Shown here in pieces: positions 23,596 through 32,559 of a stretch of 38,327 nt of DNA. Origin of the DNA: Gnetum montanum (Eukaryota; Streptophyta; Gnetopsida; Gnetales; Gnetaceae); NCBI GenBank assembly GCA_015680685.1, contig MNCI01024146.1:102400-140726 (forward strand), in the 5' to 3' direction. The position numbers and the translations under genes are program-made. The notes under the pieces are model-generated. The model did no database searches, was not told the DNA's origin, and was given only the letters and a program-made list of their open reading frames with translations. How positions within the stretch are numbered: the stretch's first letter is position 1; every line of letters starts with the position of its first letter.

Positions 23596-23898
23596 AAGAA
23601 GAAGAAGAAGAGGAGGAAGAGGTTATGGCCCCTAAAATAGGGGCGCCTACTAAAGAAGAAGAAGAGGCCCCAGCTATAGAAGAAGAGGCCCCTGCTGTAG
23701 AGGAAGAGGCCCCTATGAATGATCTTTTTGTAGAATGTGCTTTAGTACCTAATGGGCACATGAGTCCTGAGGATGGCATCGCACTTTTGAATCAGTTGGA
23801 AGAAGAGGGGTTGCAATTTGACGATGGTAAGTTTGATCGCTTATTTGACAGTGTCTCGATGGGTGATCCCCCCACTATCACCCTTGAGGGTTTGCTGG
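23596..23898 (+). other. Exon 5 of the antisense gene, acidic segment
   Basis: It begins with a run of nine glutamates from a GAA/GAG microsatellite, followed by three copies of an EEEAPA-like unit, and then NDLFVECALVPNGHMSPEDG and FDRLFDSVSMGDPPTITLEG. Its acceptor (ATCAAAAG) is poor, so the exact border is uncertain; the phase fits exon 4. The donor is CTGG/GTAGGA. The stretch is fully open. Confidence 0.6.
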
Positions 23899-23983
23899 GT
23901 AGGAGCTTTACACTGTCATTTTTCATTTTTCATTAGCTTTGTTGTTTTTGTCTTCTACATTGCTAACATGTTTTATTGTGTAG

Positions 23984-25034
23984 TGGACACCACTGTTGAT
24001 GCCCTTGGTCCTTCTTCTTCAATCCATCTTCGACCCTGGACCGAGAGTCCCAACAAATTCACTTTTATGCAAGGGGTGGTCGATGACATGATCAATCACC
24101 TAAGATAGATTGATATTGAGATTGGTATGTTAGAATTACTATGCTAGGCTCTCTAAGTTATTGCAATTTTGCTACATCACTATGACTAACACTCTCCCAT
24201 GTATGATTGGTAGCCTCTCGTCTCAAGTGGAATCCTAGGCAAGCCATTGAAGTTGACATTGTGCCTGAACTTCCACCAGAGGTAGCTAAGGTACCTCATC
24301 ACATATATGATGAAGCAAGTAAATGTGCATTATACTTGGCATTCTCCTTATGGGAGTGTAGGTGTGTGAATGAGAACCTTTGGAAGTGGGTACAGAAACT
24401 TGAGAAAGAGAAGGCCAACCTAACCACTGAGTTGGGGGACCACTGATCCAAGAATGAATTTTTGTTGACCCATGACACTCATGATGGTAGTTGGTGTATG
24501 ACTATTATAGACTATGCAAGATATTGAACAGCCATACAGAGCAAAAATGAGGCCACTTATGAGATTATTGAATAGCGCATGTAGATGGAACTTCTAGCGA
24601 TGAAGAACCAAGACTAGAAGGATTATAGTGCAAAGGTTTACGAATGGGGATAGGCACAAAGAAACCATAAACATATGTATAAGATGGAATGTGTCACCTA
24701 TCGTAAACAATATAGGGATGCTGCTATTGAGTTGCATACCCATAAGCTATTCCTTGATGTCATTGGAGCTTCTGGTGCTTATGATTAGTTCATGCAACAG
24801 GTGATGGTCAATGAGTCTCCTAAATGGGAAATGATCCTACCTATCGGGGAGACCACCACCACCACATTTTCTCTAGGACCACCCAGATGGATGGCTATGG
24901 AAAAAGGGAAAGTTTCAACAAGCACTGATTTGGTAGAAGGAAATTAGGCCAACCTTATTGAGGAAGAGATCCTACAACATCTTGTAGCTGGCATGGATCA
25001 TATACCCTCTAAAATGGATGTGGGGCCATCTTGG
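23984..25034 (+). other. Exons 6 and 7 of the antisense gene, with probable coiled coil
   Basis: Exon 6 (23984-24124) follows TTTTATTGTGTAG and reads DALGPSSSIHLRPWTESPNK and GVVDDMINHL. Exon 7 (24214-25034) follows GATTGGTAG and reads IVPELPPEVAKVPHHIYDEA, then NENLWKWVQKLEKEKANLTT with heptad-like spacing, and later VTYRKQYRDAAIELHTHKLF. Eight in-frame TAG/TGA stops in exon 7 occur without any frameshift over 273 codons, so decay was by transitions and not by indels. Confidence 0.6.
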
Positions 25035-25122
25035 GTTAGTCACTTTTTGTTGTCATAGTTTATTTTATGAAAGACTTTGCTATAGTTTTGATTCATTTTT
25101 TTATTCTTCTGTCTTACGCAAG

Positions 25123-25290
25123 ATGCAAATGAAGATGCAGGACCCAGTGGAATAGGAAATGGTGATGCAGGTGAAGACTCATGGTGTGGCGACACAAGAT
25201 TTTTATTCTTGTCTTTGAATTTAAATTTTTTGTAAACATTATTGATTGACATTGAATGAAGAATATAATGTGAAATAATTTATTTCACTT
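25123..25290 (+). other. Last exon and 3' end of the antisense gene
   Basis: After GTCTTACGCAAG the frame reads DANEDAGPSGIGNGDAGEDS and ends with TAA at 25233-25235. For this frame the previous donor would need phase 1, while GGGTTAGT at 25033-25040 gives phase 0, so this border may be mutated. AT-rich sequence near 25250-25285 (AATGAAGAATATAATG, GAAATAAT) could hold the poly(A) signal. Confidence 0.45.
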
Positions 25291-25359
25291 TGATTAATGT
25301 GCTATATTTATTTTTATTCTATCTTTTTTTTGGCTCCTTGAAAGCTTCTCATTTTAATT

Positions 25360-25570
25360 TTAGGCCATTTCGAGCCAATGCTAGTTTTAGGCCATTTCAG
25401 GCTGTCATTAGTTTTAGGCCATTTTGGGTCGTAGTAATAGTTTAAGGCCATTTCAGGAAATTGCTTAATGGTAAAAAAAAATTTGTATATTTTTGGTGGT
25501 TTTTTGAGAAGTGGAGTAACTAGTTTTAGGCCTTAGCGGGCTGTAATGGTAGTTTAAGGTCATTCATCTA
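25360..25570. repeat. Tandem repeat array, about six units of 27-30 bp
   Basis: Units read TAGTTTTAGGCCATTTCAGGC or close variants, ending with TAGTTTTAGGCCTTAGCGGGC and TAGTTTAAGGTCATTC. The core is that of the arrays at 15895 and 19830, in the same orientation. It lies just after the end of the antisense gene, so related arrays lie on both sides of that gene. Confidence 0.8.
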
Positions 25571-25765
25571 TAAAGTAAATGGTGGACATAGTGTAAATAG
25601 TAGACGTGATGTGAGTATGATCAATAGATGATGTAAAGAATTGAAATAATGTAAACAATGGTTGTAATGCCAAAAGAAAGAAACATAATGCAAATAGTGA
25701 ACATGGTGCTAAAAGTGAACATAATGTAAATAGTAAATGTAACGCTGAAATTAAGATGGAAGGAG
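25571..25765. repeat. Short-period repeat of AATAGTGAACATAATGTA type
   Basis: Variants of GTAAATAGT-GACATAATG recur about eight times with a spacing near 20-25 bases. A similar AACGAACATATGTAAAACAG stretch lies at 19790-19815, at the other border of the gene-bearing block. This may mark the true ends of the inserted block. Confidence 0.55.
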
Positions 25766-25802
25766 ATATGAGGCCAAGAATTTATGGAGTTGAACTAGAG
25801 GT

Positions 25803-26220
25803 ACTCTCTAATTACATAGTTGTTTTCTAAACCATCATGGGCTAGGTGAAGCGTATGGCTGAGAGGCTTTATTGTGGTATTCTTCTATGTCGTTGTCTAC
25901 TGCCTGGAAAGGCAACTTGGCCCACATAGTTTCTTTATCTGAGTTAGTATTTTTGGCTGGCTCATTAGTCAAATAAAGAGTTTCAGTGCTAACAGACACT
26001 TCATTCTTAGAGATTACTATCTCTGAGCCCTACTCCATGTCAATATTGTTTATTACTTAGGAAGCCACTTCATCATAGTAGATCACCACTTCCCCACCCA
26101 TGTAGGGTAGGTGTATCTCTTGATGTATGGGTGAAGAGATAGCCCTTAATTGGGCTAAACTTGGGCATCTCTTCTACCACGATGAACACCGCACTTATGG
26201 GGAACTAGTCCCTTGCCACA
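25803..26220 (-). pseudogene. Protease-RT linker of the Tat pol
   Basis: On the minus strand the frame reads RDTPTLHGWG near the protease, shifts frame near 26140, and continues as YMGGEVVIYYDEVAS, SEIVISKNEVSVSTETLYLT, MWAKLPFQAVDNDIEEYHNK and then ASQPYASPS. Reading sense ends at about 25830, followed by a GT dinucleotide that could be a donor. In other Tat elements this linker leads directly, or after a spliced intron, to RT. Confidence 0.65.
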
Positions 26221-26490
26221 AAGTTAATATGAACAGCTCCTTTTACGACTATGCGTGCCTCATTGAATAATTTCAGGTAAGAGGTTTCTGTGGGCTTGAT
26301 TTGATCAAACAAGCCTAGTTTGTCCACTATGGGAAATGGAATGACATTTGTAGAGGCCCCATCATCAACCTGTACCCTTCAGATCTTGTACTAGTTGACT
26401 CGATTTGTGATGAACATGGGTGTTGTTGTCACCTGACCCTTTTTAGGGTCATCCTTAATGGACTTATCATGAAATGTCAACTACATTGGC
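26221..26490 (-). pseudogene. Aspartic protease domain of the Tat element
   Basis: The pre-protease block LTFHDKSIKDDPKKG and MFITNRVN leads to the active-site block VQVDDGASTNVIPF (about 26360-26320), which matches the retropepsin pattern of plant Ty3/gypsy proteases (hydrophobic-hydrophobic-D-x-G-S/A-x-x-N). KLGLFDQIKP and EARIVVKGAVHINFVARD follow. Upstream, REAMVRMLMSIPVDENTLAK links it to the gag side. TAG stops occur after ELWPM, after TNRVN and after YKI. The enzyme would have cut the Gag-Pol polyprotein. Confidence 0.82.
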
Positions 26491-27290
26491 CACAGTTCTT
26501 TGGCCATAGAGGGAAGCATGATAGTGTGAATTACTTTCTCCTTGGCTAGTGTGTTTTCATCAACCGGGATAGACATTAACATGCGAACCATGGCCTCACG
26601 GTGCTCAGTGAAAGTCATTATTAAATCATATAGGCTCAAAGTTATATTTTTCTATTTTAGGGCTTGTTTGACTTGTGTAATGGTGTTGAGAAGGTCCTGC
26701 CTAGTATCTTGCTATTTTTTACCCCTTTCCTCCGCCATTCATCCTAGAAGATGAATTTCCTGAGGGGGGCAATTTCAAGTTGAGAACTAGGCTTTCTTGG
26801 GTGGGAAGGTGATGATTGTGTGCATGTATTGTTATTGATTATTGATGATGAAGGGGCCAAGGGCTTTGAGGCCAATGGGGTAGGCTTGGGGGGACCTAAT
26901 GTTGTGTGTTCCTTAGCCATTTTTTTTCTAAATTCTCTTCCCATTTTTTCAAATGGGAAGGCTACGGTGTAGTTGTTGTTTCCTGACTTTGGGTGGTAGA
27001 GGAGCTTGGATGTTTTGGCATCTTAATGATAAATGGCTCCTGTACTGTTGGCGTGGGAAACGGTGCAACTCTAAGTACAAAGGGTGTAGGGGTGGATGTC
27101 TAATGAGGATTTTTAAGGAAAAAGGATTTTTGTGACATTGTTGTTATTTTTGTTAGGGTTTCTGCATTACAGGGAGGCACACGCACCACAAATGATAGCT
27201 GTGGTGGTTCTAGATTGTTGTCAATGCCAATGACGTTGATGGTATATCCCGTGTTGTTGGTGTTCAAGGGATATTTGTAAATATGCATTA
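26491..27290 (-). pseudogene. Gag-protease connecting region
   Basis: This minus-strand stretch has low-complexity, Pro/Ser/Lys-rich open pieces (27288-27100 and 26944-26744, for example GPPKPTPLASKPLAPSSS) separated by stops and probable frameshifts. It sits between the gag zinc knuckle and the protease, so it is the C-terminal gag or linker part. No domain was recognised. Confidence 0.6.
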
Positions 27291-29588
27291 ATTAATTCTC
27301 ATGGTAGACGAGACTACTTTCATCCAAGACCAATTTTCCCTGATCAATCATCCATTGGGTGTCATCTTTAAGTGCTAAGAAATAGTCTGTATTGTGACCA
27401 TAGAGTTGGTGATAGTCATAGAAATATTCTAGCCTAAAGTTCTTAGGGACTGGTGGCTCATTGGGCACAACCAAGGAGGGGTTCCTAAGAACTTCACAAT
27501 ATCTTTGATGATGTTTGATTATCTCCTCCAACATTTGTTTATGTTGTATACAACCAACTCCCAACAGTTGCTTCAGAAGTTCTAAAGTCTTAATGGGTAA
27601 GGGGGTATACTTGGAGCTATCTTTGTGCTCAAAGTTGGGCCTAGACTGGGTTGGCATCTCAGGTGCTGATGTTGAGGGCTGACCGATGCTGCTTGAACTA
27701 GGTGTGGTGTTGTGTTTCGTGGTCACCTTTTTGTTGTTGTTGTTGTTGGGTTTGGTCTCATTGGCCATAGCGACCACCGTGGTTATTGCGACCTTGCCCT
27801 TCTCTTTGTTCCTTTTGATATGTATGTTTTTGTATGTGACATAGGCTATGTCTTCGCTATCTTTAGTCGTGTCTTGGATGTTCTTGGTTTGATCAAAGGC
27901 TTGGCTAAGGGAGAGTGGAGCCAGGTAGTAGAGCTTAGACTTAATGAAATTGTTTCCTACTCCCTTGAAGATGGCCAACATGTGGGCCTCAACAATAGGC
28001 TCGTGTATCTCATTCAAGATTACACTCCACTTCTGTATGAATCTCTGTACAAATTCTAGTGGGTTCTATTTGACGCTCATGGGCTGGTCCAGTGTGACCT
28101 CCGATTTCAAGTTGTACTTGAAGAAGGTCATGAATTAGCTTAACAACTCTTCTAGGGTGGAAATGGAGGCATGTGGTAGCACATGGTACTAATCCAAAGC
28201 TTTACCTGTGAGGGACATGGCAAAGACACAGATGATGGTGTGTGGCCATGGTTGCAAGAGTAGAGATATTGACTGAATGTTACCAAGTGCACATTAGGGT
28301 CTCCCTTTCCATTGTATTTTGTAAATTGGGGAAGTGGCACCCTAGGAGGTAGCATGAGCATGGGCATGGCCAAGCTGATAGGGTCATCATGGTAAAAGTC
28401 CATGACCTGTATAGTGTCAAAACCAATAGCTTTAAGCCATTTGATCTCTTTAGTTATGGTTTGGATGAGTTGGAAAGCTTGATCTAGACCTAGGGATGTT
28501 ACAGGAAGTTGTGGACCTGCTTGAGTAGCCATCATGTGTGATGCTATTGAGGTGGAAACCTACCCCATGGGAGGCACCATTAGAGATGCTCTAGAAAGTG
28601 GTGCTGCCTTGGTAGTCCACCACCCAATGGGTGATGCTTTTGGGGTGGTGGCCGTTGGTGGCGCTGTGGGGTTGGCTACTTGCATAATCAGCAAGGCAAC
28701 CCACAGCCTGGTGTTTGGTTGCACCACTTGCGAGACTTGGTACATTTGGTGGTGGATGTAATGTGACATCTAAGATGGTTGCGCAATAGGGAGAGAGGCG
28801 GCTAGTCCCCATCATGTGGTTGAGACTGGGTTTGTTGCTGGTGGTGGGATGAGTGCAAATGAGGAACTAGAAGCAAAGCTTACATGTGATTGTGACATGG
28901 GCAGAGTGTGCATGTATGGAAGCGTAGACATGATTGACATTGGATATGATGCCAGGATAGATCGGGAAGGGAAGGTAGCTAGGAAAGAGGTTGAAGGGCC
29001 CACTTGCTAGTACGTTGAAAGTACAGGATGGCTGCCCATAGCTAATAAAGGTGTGGGCTATGGTGGGGCTGTGGTGACCATAAAATAGGTAGAGAAGAAG
29101 AGTGGACTTGATCGAAAGACCATAGCAGAAGGGATAGCCGTGGTGTAAGTTTGGCCACCACCTTTGGAGTGGGAGTCTAAGTCTTCCTACCCATCTTGAA
29201 ATGCTTCATCATAATGGGACCCTATGTGCCATTCCCTAGACCTACTCACTCGCATCAGCTGGTTTAAGATCCATTGATACGCCTCAGTCAACAGGATGGT
29301 GATGTCAGGAGCAGGGATGAATTCCCTCCCATTCTGATGGAGGAACTCGAAGTTACATTTATCCTTGAGTTCTTGGAGGTTCAAGGGTAGATTTTCTTGC
29401 ACCTTTGCACAGAGGAAGTTGTATCACTTTGTATCTCACACCAAGCGGTTGGGTGATAGGTTCTATATTCTAAGGTACTGACGTGATGCCAGCACTAGGT
29501 TGGGTAGTCGCTCGGGGCTTGTCGTGTTTTGGACCCAATAGGGAACCTCTAGGTTTGAGGTGGCGACAACAGTGGTTGCAGGAATCAT
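27291..29588 (-). pseudogene. Gag of the Tat element
   Basis: The likely start is the ATG at 29586-29588 (MIPATTVV), in the frame that reads LPLNLQELKDKCNFEFLHQN (29402-29340). Pro/Thr/Ser-rich sequence follows, then the capsid-like block with PLPQFTKYNGKGDPNVHLVT (about 28300), ALD-stop-YHVLPHASISTLEELL (frameshift near 28215), FVQRFIQKW and LSLSQAFD. A decayed zinc knuckle reads FYDYHQLYGHNTDYFLAL (about 27430-27375), with cysteines replaced by Phe/Tyr but the GH-x-T spacing kept. Longest open pieces are 28535-28152 and 28017-27292. Several TAG/TGA stops interrupt it. The matrix-capsid-nucleocapsid order fits Tat gag. Confidence 0.82.
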
Positions 29589-29918
29589 CTTCTGTTGTAA
29601 AATGAAAACTATAACAAAGGGAAACTGAAACTGGGTACACTGGGAAGTTACGCCTACTACGCTAGGCAGGAGTGTTATGCTAAAAGGTCGCTACGCCACA
29701 TGAGATGCAAGCAACGTACGGTAGTGAACAAAGTAAATGTGGTATAGTGATCGATTGGAGGCTTTCGTCCTATCGAGTCCTAGAGGAACCGTTGTTGTGA
29801 CCAATCTACACCATCTGGTGCATAGACAACCACAAGGGTGTCACATCTACCCTAGTAGGTGATGGGGTATAGATAGCATGCAGGATTACCTGTGATATGA
29901 GAAAAGGGCATGAAAGGG
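29589..29918 (-). other. 5' leader of the Tat element
   Basis: This lies between the primer-binding site and the gag start. No ORF was seen. GCTACG/TAGC words near 29650-29700 (TACGCCTACTACGCTAGG, GTCGCTACGCCACATG) resemble those in the LTR. A packaging signal would be expected here but is not recognisable. Confidence 0.6.
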
Positions 29919-29919
29919 C

Positions 29920-29935
29920 CCTCCTTCTAGTGCCA
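29920..29935 (-). other. Primer-binding site complementary to tRNA-Asn
   Basis: The minus strand reads TGGCACTAGAAGGAGG, which pairs with the 3' end of plant tRNA-Asn(GUU), CCTCCTTCTAGCGCCA, at 15 of 16 positions. The single mismatch is a decayed CpG. Five bases (29936-29940) separate it from the LTR end. The tRNA end is from memory of plant tRNA-Asn and should be checked. Confidence 0.8.
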
Positions 29936-30518
29936 AAAACTGTAGCAACCAAAAACTTCGGTGCCTAGAACATTGAGAGGTCACTGGGCATACAGACTAA
30001 CCCCAAAAACATGTGAGGACTGTGCTGGAGTAAACAGAAGCAAGGTGCCCTGAATAGTCTAGTCAATCATACAAGGACTTAATCGGTGTACAGTAACCTT
30101 TTGTAAATGATCATTTTAAAGACTTTATGTGCAAGTTGAGTGATAAGCATCAAATGTAAACTGATAGAGAATAATGCAAAATATGAAAATAGAAAAATAA
30201 AAATGAAATAGGTTTGAGTGAGAAAGTGCACCACCCCAAGATCAGGGAATTGAATCTTTGCTTGACTGAAGAAGATGCACAATAGATGGGCAGTGTGGAT
30301 AGGCATAGCTTACAACGAAGCAGTATGGTCACAGCTCCTTGAACTAATGTCAACAGTTTGTTAACAAGGTCCTTCTGCTTGCCAAAGCTAATTGCCAGAG
30401 AGTCAAAATGCCAAAATTCGAACTGCCAGAAAAGTGATTCTCAAAGAAAATAATGCCAAAAACAAACCACGCTAAAAAAAATGCTTGAAGCCAACCCCTT
30501 GAATTTTTTTCATCAAGG

Positions 30519-30527
30519 TATTTATAG
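30519..30527 (-). promoter_or_regulatory. TATA box of the 5' LTR
   Basis: The minus strand reads ACTCTATAAATACC at the place matching the motif in the other LTR. Transcription would start about 30 bases lower and run through R-U5, the primer-binding site and gag. It is the element's own promoter. Confidence 0.78.
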
Positions 30528-31152
30528 AGTCAGATGGGGGAGAGAAACGTGGTTTGAATGCCATGTGTCTTAGGTTAAACAAAGTGAAAATGTGACTATG
30601 CTACGCTGTTGTGTAATGTTGAATGTAAAACCTACTATGCTGTGACCATATTATTTAAGCTGCATGTGCTAAAGTCTAGTGAGCTACCATGTTTTTTACA
30701 AGGATTGTCAATAGTGAATGCAAAGTGAAGCTTGTGCTCCATGACTACGTCTTCCTTCCTTTGGCGAGCAAGGTCAAGCATAGGGACAACTTTGGGGATA
30801 GTTAAGGGGTGAAAAATAGAGCAAGCCTCTTGATTTTCTCCTTTGAATATATGTTGGGGCAAGAGTAACTGTTGCGAACAAGTGTTGGAGTTAACTGAAG
30901 ATGTCTTAAGGCTTGCACATGAGTGTTATGCTACCTAGAGTATTGGAGTAGCATAAACACCTACACGCTACGTTGTGCTACACTGCATAGTGTAGTCACC
31001 TATCTTAAAAGAAATATTTCCTGAAAGTCAAGAATACCTGTCTGAGGTCTAGCCAGGCAAGTAACTACAGCCCTATCTTTCATGCTAAAAGGTGTTGGAA
31101 CCTACTGAGTTCATCCATGGGACACTTTGGTGCTTTCTGTTCTTACTACGCT

Positions 31153-31176
31153 GTGCTACACTATGCAGTGTAGCAC
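31153..31176. repeat. Perfect foldback in LTR U3 (10-bp arms)
   Basis: GTGCTACACT, loop ATGC, then AGTGTAGCAC. Flanking CTACGCT and GACGTAG almost extend the stem. In the other LTR the matching place (about 13500-13540) keeps the words but has lost perfect pairing. Confidence 0.75.
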
Positions 31177-31566
31177 GACGTAGCAACCAGGGTGACATGA
31201 ATCCCAGTTTGATCTGCAATGCTTTGTCAAGAAACTCTGCTTGGGGCCCTAGGGCAAACTGGGACAGGCAGTCTTAGAGGTTGGAGTGTAGCCAAGTGTA
31301 ATCCTCTTGCTGGAACCACTTGGTAGAGGACTTTCATGCATTTTTGTCCTTGCTAGACTATGCTACGCTGTGTAGTGTAGCAGAGTGTAGCATCTAGATT
31401 GGCCCGAATTCTGACTTACTTTGCAAACATTTTGTCACGGGAGTCAGTCATGTCCTAGCATGGCAACAAAGAAAACTTGTTTAATGATTGAAGCATGGGC
31501 AAGTAGGTTTACTCCATCAGATCCATCTGAGTAGGAGTATTATTAGAGTTCATTCCTGCTGCGTTG

Positions 31567-31588
31567 TGCTACGCTGCATAGCGTAGCA
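31567..31588. repeat. Perfect foldback in LTR U3 (9-bp arms)
   Basis: TGCTACGCT, loop GCAT, then AGCGTAGCA, followed by further TAGCATAGCA words. It is one of the regularly spaced U3 foldbacks. Confidence 0.75.
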
Positions 31589-32110
31589 TAGCATAGCACT
31601 CTAATTGCAATGATTTCTGAAAAAAATTGCCACACTTTGTTGCATCATGTTACTCATGCATCAAGGATGAAGTGGGGTAGATATCCCAAAGGACTAAATT
31701 GTGTCAATCTACATCTTGGATGCCCGATCAGTCTTCACAAGGCCTACTACGCTATGTAGTGTAGTGTAGCGTAGCAAGTCTTGCACTTAAAAAACTTGCC
31801 AAACTGTTTCATTCATCCTAAATACTTTTGGAAACTCCTAGCATGATCCCTGGGTAAACAGTCAACTAGGTCAAGTGTCAAGCTAGGCAAGCTAGAGGGT
31901 GTAGCAAGCCTATCAACCCAGGCAATAGAACAGTGCAGTCTACCCTTGGTGCCTCTTTCATGCAAATTGGCCTTGTGGTTGGGTGCCACGTTGACTGTAC
32001 TGTAGAGAGTATTTTCTACATAGTTCAACATGACACCATACTTGGGGGGACCCTTTCCTGAATCCCAGGACTACTAAATCATGAGAGTCCTAAAATTTTA
32101 TGGTGTTTAA

Positions 32111-32115
32111 TATAG
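32111..32115. repeat. Target-site duplication, right copy (TATAG)
   Basis: It is identical to 12294-12298 and directly abuts the right LTR end at 32110. Confidence 0.9.
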
Positions 32116-32400
32116 GATATTTGTGAATTTATAAGATCAAAGGATTATCTTCATGTATAGAGATTGGTATCTCATCTAAAAGCAACTTAGAGTCATTTAT
32201 AAGTCATTATGGCATCCATATATCAACCTGATAATGTCATTTTAGTAGAATAAACTAGTTAGATCTTTCAAAATCTTGAAAATTCACCTTTTTTTCCTGA
32301 ACCTTGAGACTATGCCCAATGCATAGCACTTGTCGATACAATTCCAACTATAAAAAGTTCATCTTCATTGGACTTATGGTTTGAGAGATATTGTTGTTTT
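32116..32400 (+). pseudogene. Probable Ty3/gypsy integrase core fragment of an older element
   Basis: One plus frame reads DQRIIFMYRDWYLI, KQLRVIYKS and WHPYINLI, resembling the integrase second-aspartate region (DRDxRF-x-SRFW then HPQTDGQ) with key residues lost. A shifted frame then reads DYAQCIALVDTIPTIKSSSS, like the W-x3-L-x2-VEFAYN-x4-SS-G block. Stops are frequent. The Tat element inserted just at its left edge. It may belong to the element whose LTRs could be the 10165 and 35484 repeats. Confidence 0.45.
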
Positions 32401-32559
32401 AAGTTTCTTGTTATGTGTGCATTAAAATAATATTAACTTATTAAATTATTATTTAAAATAAAAAATTCAAAATTTTACGATCTTAAATCAAACTTAAAAT
32501 TGTCATTTACCCAAACCAAACCCACACATTGTCAACGACTAAACCACCATGTCAACCAC

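Larger units (their letters stand above)
20454..25235 (+). pseudogene. Multi-exon gene of unknown function, antisense inside the Tat element
   Basis: Eight exons can be joined with kept reading frame: 20454-20572, 21541-22004, 22092-22366, 22457-23506, 23596-23898, 23984-24124, 24214-25034 and about 25123-25235. Most introns start with GT and end with AG, and several borders are near consensus (ACTTG/GTAAGT, GTCATGCAG/G, ACCATTGCAG). Intron phases agree across each junction (2, 2, 1, 1, 1, 1); the last one is uncertain. The product would be about 1,090 residues with an N-terminal part of unknown fold, an acidic stretch and a probable coiled coil. At least fifteen stops, nearly all one transition from Gln, Arg or Trp, show it is dead. 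I do not recognise the family. It could be an element accessory gene or a captured host gene. Confidence 0.7.
12299..32110 (-). mobile_element. Complete but decayed Tat/Ogre-type LTR retrotransposon, 19,812 bp
   Basis: Read on the minus strand the order is 5' LTR (32110-29941), tRNA-Asn primer-binding site, gag, protease, a 6-kb interruption with an antisense gene, RT, RNase H, a second archaeal-type RNase H, integrase, a 3' region with tandem repeats, polypurine tract and 3' LTR (14458-12299). The dual RNase H is diagnostic of the Tat lineage. The great length, the long LTRs and the separation of protease from RT resemble Ogre elements. Stops and frameshifts break every ORF, so it cannot move by itself. 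Its LTRs differ by roughly 13% in a 215-bp stretch I compared by eye (about 28 mismatches), so the insertion is old. The 5-bp duplication shows it inserted as one unit. Confidence 0.93.
29941..32110 (-). repeat. 5' LTR of the Tat element (2170 bp)
   Basis: This is collinear over its full length with 12299-14458. On the plus strand it opens with TGTAGCAACC. It closes with GTGTTTAA, where the other LTR has GTGTTTCA, so the terminal CA has mutated. The TATA box is at 30519-30527. The U3 part holds foldbacks at 31153-31176 and 31567-31588 and weaker ones near 30970, 31365 and 31745, spaced about 200 bases apart. Open frames at 30079-30353, 30635-30862 and 31092-31277 are LTR sequence. Confidence 0.93.

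Noticed and set aside
20454-25235. Antisense gene as a plant mobile domain or phosphatase-7-like protein
   Set aside because: The typical RW-x-PETHTF and TL-x-D blocks of that family were not found; only a weak pattern likeness exists, so no family was assigned.
27712-28138. Plus-strand frames of 64-115 codons
   Set aside because: They are antisense shadows of the gag reading frame, which has recognisable motifs on the minus strand.
28534-29010. Plus-strand Gly/Val/Ala-rich frames
   Set aside because: They are the complement of the Pro/Thr/Ser-rich gag part; the minus frame fits gag order.
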